The notes under the pieces: model-generated
Told to the model about the DNA's origin: nothing
Databases searched by the model: none
Seen by the model: the letters and a program-made list of their open reading frames with translations, nothing else
Position numbers and translations under genes: made by a program
Shown: piece by piece, positions 60,042 to 64,000 of the stretch
Numbering within the stretch: position 1 is the first letter of the stretch
Layout: every line of letters begins with the position of its first letter
Assembly (NCBI GenBank): GCA_017535315.1
Contig: JAFXUD010000078.1
Location: forward strand, 1-64,000
Direction of reading: 5' to 3'
Length of the DNA: 64,000 bases
DNA from: Victivallales bacterium
Lineage (GTDB): Bacteria > Verrucomicrobiota > Lentisphaeria > Oligosphaerales > Oligosphaeraceae

Positions 60042-60067
60042 AATCTCTAGTACTCTAGAATCTCTAG
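60038..60067. repeat. 13-bp direct repeat after the lyase pair
   Basis: CTAGAATCTCTAG at 60038-60050 and 60055-60067, spaced by 4 bp. The first copy overlaps the stop codon of the lyase gene. Confidence 0.7.
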
Positions 60068-60155
60068 ACATGCTTTTCTGCTTTGCCTTCTAGAAAAATA
60101 AACTTTTCCCCTTATATTATAGATAAGGGTAGAAAGGAGAATACTATTTCCCTGG

Positions 60156-60175
60156 TGCGCGGCTTTTGCCGCGCA
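60156..60175 (+). repeat. GC hairpin in the pdxK leader
   Basis: TGCGCGGC (60156-60163), loop TTTT, GCCGCGCA (60168-60175), preceded by CCCTGG. It may belong to the intergenic hairpin family. A second weak hairpin, CCCTTAT/ATAAGGG (60109-60129), lies upstream. Confidence 0.5.
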
Positions 60176-60216
60176 TCATTTCTCTTTCACCTCATTACAT
60201 TATTAAGGAGAGACTT

Positions 60217-61020
60217 ATGAATCCAAAGAAAGCATTGACGATTGCCGGTTCCGACTGCAGCGGCGGCGCGGGGCTTCAGGCAGACCTGAAGACCTTCCAG
60301 GAGCGCGACGTCTATGGCATGACCGTGGTGACCGTCACCGTGGCCATGGTGCCAGACACCTGGGCGCATATCGTGAAACCCCTACCCGTCGAGACCATCA
60401 AGGAGCAGTTCGCCACCATCATCCCTGGCATCGGAGCCGACGCCATCAAGACAGGCATGCTGCCTACGGTCGAAATCATCGACGCCGTTGGAGCCCTTCT
60501 GGCCAAATCCAACTGCCCGCATATCGTCATCGACCCCGTCATGGTCTGCAAGGGCACCAGCGAACCTCTCTTCCCCGAAAACACCGAGGCGATGAAGCGC
60601 AGCCTGCTGCCCATCGCGGAAGTCGTCACCCCCAACACTTTCGAAGCGGCACAGCTGGCTGGCATGGATGACATCAAGAACAAGGACGACATCCTCGCTG
60701 CCGCTGAGGCCATCCACAAGCTCGGCCCCAAGTACGTGCTCATCAAGGCTGCCCGCATCTTCGCGGACAAGGCCATGGATGTGCTCTATGACGGCAAGCA
60801 GTTCACCATCAAGGAGAACCCACGTATCAACACCACCTGGACCCACGGCGCTGGCTGCTCCTTCTCCGCATGCGTCACCGCCGAGCTGGCGAAAGGCGCG
60901 TCCGTCGAGGAGGCTGCCGCCACTGCGACCGCATTCGTGAACGCAGGGCTCCGCGAATCCTTCCCCTACAACAAGTTCACTGGCCCCATCTACCACAAGG
61001 CGTTTGCAAAGGGGCTATGA
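60217..61020 (+). CDS. pdxK: pyridoxine/pyridoxal kinase (ThiD-like, PdxK type)
   Basis: 267 residues from the ATG at 60217 (AAGGAG upstream). Ribokinase-fold ATP-dependent kinase with ALTIAGSDCSGGAGLQADLKTFQ at the start, VIDPVMVCKG in the middle and THGAGCSFSACVTAELAKG at the catalytic Asp/anion-hole region. It matches the ThiD-like kinase of Bacillus subtilis that was later shown to act as a pyridoxine kinase (QERDVYGMTVVTVTVAMVPDTW region is very close), more than HMP-phosphate kinase ThiD. It phosphorylates B6 vitamers to make PLP. Start of a series with an HNH gene (ATGA overlap). Confidence 0.88.
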   Translation: MNPKKALTIAGSDCSGGAGLQADLKTFQERDVYGMTVVTVTVAMVPDTWAHIVKPLPVETIKEQFATIIPGIGADAIKTGMLPTVEIIDAVGALLAKSNCPHIVIDPVMVCKGTSEPLFPENTEAMKRSLLPIAEVVTPNTFEAAQLAGMDDIKNKDDILAAAEAIHKLGPKYVLIKAARIFADKAMDVLYDGKQFTIKENPRINTTWTHGAGCSFSACVTAELAKGASVEEAAATATAFVNAGLRESFPYNKFTGPIYHKAFAKGL

Positions 61021-61394
61021 GCGAAAATAACGACGAGTTGCCACAGGACGCTCTCCAACAAGAGGATGCGTCCATCTCCGATGGTCTGCTGGACAACTTC
61101 TTCGTTCCAGCGGACGATGAGCACATCGCACGCGAAAAGCGCAAGGCGATGGAGCTGCGCCAGTCGCAGTGGTGGAAAAACGAGCTTGCCAAGGGCAAGT
61201 GCCACTACTGCGGGAAGCGTTTCCACCCCAGTCAGCTCACGATGGACCACATCGTCCCCATCGTTCGAGGCGGCTTCACGCGCAGGCAGAACGTGGTCAC
61301 CTGCTGCAAGGAGTGCAACTCCAAGAAAAAGTACCTCCTGCCCGTCGAGTGGCAGGAGTATCTCGACAAACTAAAACAGGATTCTTCCAAGTAA
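61017..61394 (+). CDS. HNH endonuclease-domain protein
   Basis: 125 residues. The ATG overlaps the pdxK stop (ATGA), so translation is coupled. An acidic N-terminal half (residues 1-60) precedes an HNH domain: CHYCGKRF (first Cys pair), TMDHIVPIVRGG (catalytic His region), NVVTCCKECNSKKK (second Cys pair and Asn). This is the McrA/HNH type found in nicking enzymes, reverse-transcriptase-associated proteins and standalone nucleases. The role beside a vitamin kinase is unclear. Confidence 0.85.
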   Translation: MSENNDELPQDALQQEDASISDGLLDNFFVPADDEHIAREKRKAMELRQSQWWKNELAKGKCHYCGKRFHPSQLTMDHIVPIVRGGFTRRQNVVTCCKECNSKKKYLLPVEWQEYLDKLKQDSSK

Positions 61395-61436
61395 TCCCCA
61401 CCATAACACAACCATCTCAAACCCAAGGAGCAACAA

Positions 61437-62342
61437 ATGGAACCCATCAAAGTCGCCATGATCGGTCTGGACACAAGCCACTGCGTCGAACTCCCGCGCC
61501 GCCTGCACTCCCCCGACCTGCCTGCCAACGAGAAAATCGACGGCATGAAAATCGTCGCTGTCAACCGCTTCGAGACCCCCTTCCAGGGCAAGGAAGGCCT
61601 TGACAAGCGTCAGGCCCAGCTCGAAGAGTGGGGCATCAAGGTTACCGAAGACTTTGAAGAGACCATCGCCGACTGCGATGCCATTATGATGGAAATCAAC
61701 GATCCCTCCTACCACCTGGACTACTTTTCTCGCATCGCCGCCCTCGGCAAGCCCATCTTCCTGGACAAGCCCCTCGCTGGCTGCATTGAAGACGGCAAGA
61801 AGATCATGGAGCTTATGTACAAGCACAACACCCGCGTCTGGTCTGGCTCCAGCCTCCCCTTCTTCCCCACCCTGCTCGAAGCCGTCCGCGAGTTCCACGC
61901 GGAAGTCGATATCGCCAGCGCCTTCGGCCCGCTGGGCAACGCCCCCGCAGGCAACTCCCTCATCTGGTATGGCGTCCACACCTTCGAGATGATGCAGAAG
62001 CTCATCGGCCACATGGGCGCAGAGGAAGTCTGGGCGGTTGACAACGGCGTCAGCGCCGTCGCCGTCACCAGCTACAAGGACGGACGCCGCGGCGTCGCCG
62101 AAACCGTCCGCGGCTCCTGGGTCTATGGTGGGCGTATGCAGGCGAAGGGCAACATCAAGACCTTCAGCTTCAACAGCTCCAGCGCCCTCTACTACAACCT
62201 GCTGCTCCAGATCCGCTCCTTCTTCCGCGGTGCCCCCGCCCCCACCCCGATGGAAAAGACCTTCGAAGGCCTCGCTATCATGTGCGCCGCCAACAAGTCC
62301 ATCGAGACGGGCAAGGTCGCCAAGGTGGAAACACTTGACTAA
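61437..62342 (+). CDS. Gfo/Idh/MocA-family oxidoreductase
   Basis: 301 residues. N-terminal Rossmann domain: KVAMIGLDTSHCVELP (GLDTS replacing the usual GxGxxG), CDAIMMEINDPSYH and GKPIFLDKPLAG, the DKP motif of the family near residues 108-114. The C-terminal alpha/beta domain (about 125-301) holds GVHTFEMMQKLIG, with the conserved His. Such enzymes oxidise or epimerise sugars and inositols with NAD(P). It lacks a typical glycine-rich fingerprint, so nucleotide use should be checked. CAAGGAG precedes the ATG. Probably part of the same catabolic set as the lyases upstream. Confidence 0.86.
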   Translation: MEPIKVAMIGLDTSHCVELPRRLHSPDLPANEKIDGMKIVAVNRFETPFQGKEGLDKRQAQLEEWGIKVTEDFEETIADCDAIMMEINDPSYHLDYFSRIAALGKPIFLDKPLAGCIEDGKKIMELMYKHNTRVWSGSSLPFFPTLLEAVREFHAEVDIASAFGPLGNAPAGNSLIWYGVHTFEMMQKLIGHMGAEEVWAVDNGVSAVAVTSYKDGRRGVAETVRGSWVYGGRMQAKGNIKTFSFNSSSALYYNLLLQIRSFFRGAPAPTPMEKTFEGLAIMCAANKSIETGKVAKVETLD

Positions 62343-62345
62343 CTT

Positions 62346-62448
62346 GTCCTGTGCCCCGCGCTTCTGCGCGGGGTCATTCCGCCTGTGCCTGTTGTAGTAC
62401 CAGTTTTCAGCCCTTAACCTGTTCTGTGCCTGGCACTTCAGTGCCAGG
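62346..62448 (+). repeat. two intergenic hairpins with conserved leader
   Basis: First: leader GTCCTGTG (62346-62353), stem CCCCGCGC/GCGCGGGG (62354-62361, 62366-62373), loop TTCT. Second: leader CCTGTTCTGTG (62418-62428), stem CCTGGCAC/GTGCCAGG (62429-62436, 62441-62448), loop TTCA. The second leader and loop equal those of the minus-strand hairpin at 15417-15447 although the stems differ. Confidence 0.8.
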
Positions 62449-62463
62449 TTCTCCCTTTTCCCC

Positions 62464-63321
62464 ATGCCACAGGATTTCACACAAGAACTATTGCAGCTAG
62501 TCGTCAAAACCTCGACCGAGCTGCCCACCGATGTGCGCCAAGCTCTCCAGCACGCACTAAAGACGGCTGAAAACAGCGCGGAAACCTCCGCGCTCGACAC
62601 GATGCTCAAAAATGCAGACCTGGCGGTTGAACGGTGCCTTCCCGTCTGCCAGGACACGGGCACCCTGCTCTTCTACGTGAAAGCCCCTGTTGGCTTCGAT
62701 GTCCCCTCCTTTGAAAAGAACGCCTGTGATGCCGTGGCGCAGGCCACAGTCATGGGCGTTCTCCGCCAGAACTGCGTAGAGACGCTCACAGGCCACAACA
62801 CGGGAAACAACTTGGGCTATGGCAGCCCCGTCTTCCACTGGCTTTTTGAAGAGCGCGACAATCTTGACGTCACCCTCCTGCTTAAGGGCGGCGGCTCCGA
62901 AAACATGGGCATCCAATACAGCCTGCCCGACAAGAGCTTAAGTGCAGGCCGCGACCTGGACGGTGTCCGCAAATGCCTGCTGGATGCCGTCGTGCGCGCC
63001 CAAGGCATGGGCTGCGCGCCTGGCATTCTAGGCGTCGCCATCGGTGGCGACAGGGCCACTGGCTATGAAGAAAGCAAAGCGCAGTTCCTGCGCAAAATCG
63101 GCGAGCGCAACCCCGTTCCAGAGCTGGCCGCCCTGGAGGAACGCGTCCTCCGCGAAGCCAACTCCCTTGGCATCGGCCCCATGGGCTTTGGCGGGCGAAA
63201 CACCCTGCTCGACGTCTTCATTGGCGTTCGTTGCCGCATACCCGCTTCCTATTTCGTCTCTGTCTCCTATATGTGCTGGTGTTTCCGAAGACAAAACACC
63301 TTGATACCCCTGATGACCTGA
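62464..63321 (+). CDS. fumarate/tartrate hydratase class I, alpha subunit
   Basis: 285 residues, the length of a separate alpha subunit (iron-sulfur hydro-lyase N-terminal domain). Conserved blocks: VCQDTGTLLFYVK (Cys ligand of the 4Fe-4S cluster), LTGHNTGNNLG, KGGGSENMG, GCAPGILGVAIGGDRATGYEESKAQ (second Cys) and MGFGGRNTLLDV. The matching beta subunit, usually adjacent, is not encoded here: the next gene overlaps its stop (TGATG) and encodes an exported protein. No clear ribosome binding site is seen. Whether it is fumarase or tartrate dehydratase cannot be decided. Confidence 0.88.
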   Translation: MPQDFTQELLQLVVKTSTELPTDVRQALQHALKTAENSAETSALDTMLKNADLAVERCLPVCQDTGTLLFYVKAPVGFDVPSFEKNACDAVAQATVMGVLRQNCVETLTGHNTGNNLGYGSPVFHWLFEERDNLDVTLLLKGGGSENMGIQYSLPDKSLSAGRDLDGVRKCLLDAVVRAQGMGCAPGILGVAIGGDRATGYEESKAQFLRKIGERNPVPELAALEERVLREANSLGIGPMGFGGRNTLLDVFIGVRCRIPASYFVSVSYMCWCFRRQNTLIPLMT

Positions 63322-64000
63322 TGCGTCTTTTTATCCTCTCCATATTTGCCTTCATCCTCTCCATCATGGGTGCCACGTTGAAACTTGATTCGTTCCAGCA
63401 GCGCACTTGGAATGAGGAGAAGCCCGTTCTTGCCCCGTTGCAGCACGAACAGGAGCGCCCCGTCATTCCCCTGGCCTTTCCAGCCCGCACCGAAGTTGTC
63501 TCCACCGCCATTGACACAGCTACATGGCGCGAGGCCACCCATTTGCTCTTTACCTTCAAGGCGGATACGCTTCCCAAAGAGACCATTCTGACCATCTTCA
63601 CCAAGGACAATGACAACCTCTGGCGACAGGTGCGGATGCCCTGCCCAGTCCCCAAGGAAGGCCTCATCCAGGCGCGCGTCCCCATTGTCGGCCCCGAGGC
63701 GGTCGCCCTTTGGCAGGCTTGCGGCCACAACCGCCCATGGACCTCACTTACAGCCGCCAATCTTCTCGAATACGGCTGCATATTTGACCTCGATACGGGG
63801 GTGACAACTGCCTTCCAGGGCAAAATCCTGCTGCAATCCATTGAAACGGAAAAAGGAACTGTCGCCAAACGTGCCACACCCGTTCGCGATTTCTCCTACC
63901 GTCCTGCCTCACCTGCCGTGGGCTCCACGCTGGAGCTATCCTTCAGGCTGGACGCATGGCCAACCGCCCCATTCGACTCCGCCAGGACCAAAATCACCGC
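63321..64000 (+). CDS. exported protein, cut by window edge
   Basis: Open frame from the ATG at 63321 (overlapping the fumarase stop by one base) to the end of the window, 226 codons without a stop. Begins MRLFILSIFAFILSIMGA, a signal peptide, followed by a beta-rich sequence (LLFTFKADTLPKETILTIFTK, LELSFRLDA). No family recognised. The missing right end may add more domains. Confidence 0.75.
   Translation, partial: MRLFILSIFAFILSIMGATLKLDSFQQRTWNEEKPVLAPLQHEQERPVIPLAFPARTEVVSTAIDTATWREATHLLFTFKADTLPKETILTIFTKDNDNLWRQVRMPCPVPKEGLIQARVPIVGPEAVALWQACGHNRPWTSLTAANLLEYGCIFDLDTGVTTAFQGKILLQSIETEKGTVAKRATPVRDFSYRPASPAVGSTLELSFRLDAWPTAPFDSARTKIT

Overview
The window reads as chromosomal DNA of an anaerobic, Gram-negative bacterium of the PVC group, most likely Lentisphaeria (Victivallales-like, gut or rumen type). 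This is inference from gene content: paired pseudopilin-type exported proteins, many large exported carbohydrate-active proteins of poorly described families, a glycyl radical enzyme next to a superoxide reductase, a DAP-type MurE, and AsmA-like and YejM-like envelope proteins. No 16S rRNA is present to confirm it.

Layout. 1-6266: left part of a division/cell-wall cluster (mraZ, rsmH, ftsL-like, ftsI, murE), with a 34-bp purine-rich minisatellite in the ftsI leader. 6300-32544: a carbohydrate region. On the minus strand lie two very large exported glycosidase-like proteins, an ABC-F ATPase, two pseudopilins, a DUF4838 protein and a GHL10/DUF187 protein. On the plus strand are a GH5-like enzyme and a probable operon of heparinase II/III lyase, a small 20-residue-repeat protein, a sugar isomerase-like protein, an aldo/keto reductase with ferredoxin domain and an MFS transporter. 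32600-36370: a CAU-anticodon tRNA with its own terminator and a giant AsmA-like protein. 36378-43000 (minus): glycyl radical enzyme, desulfoferrodoxin, a TIM-barrel protein, a LolA-like protein and an O-antigen-ligase-like membrane protein. 43114-47141 (minus): MetH and DnaA. 47742-62342: a small lipoprotein, a GH10 enzyme, a CBM9/DUF6067 protein, a YejM-like sulfatase-fold protein, two tandem heparinase-like lyases, PdxK, an HNH protein and a Gfo/Idh/MocA oxidoreductase. 62464-64000: fumarase-alpha and an exported protein cut by the window edge.

How it fits together. Two saccharide-degradation sets (6.5-32.5 kb and 48-62 kb) combine exported lyases and glycosidases, cytoplasmic glycosidases, and isomerase/oxidoreductase/transport functions. 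They resemble polysaccharide utilisation loci without SusCD. The substrate is not determinable by eye, but the heparinase-fold lyases point to uronic-acid-containing polysaccharides.

The most interesting non-gene structure is (i) a MITE-like element in two copies with terminal inverted repeats, one of which supplies the stop codon of its neighbour gene and the other of which has an 8-bp direct repeat at its borders; (ii) a family of short intergenic hairpins with the same leader and loop but different, self-compensating stems; and (iii) the minisatellite in the ftsI leader. Among proteins, the glycyl radical enzyme with a GCWD active-site motif and the six-repeat small exported protein stand out.
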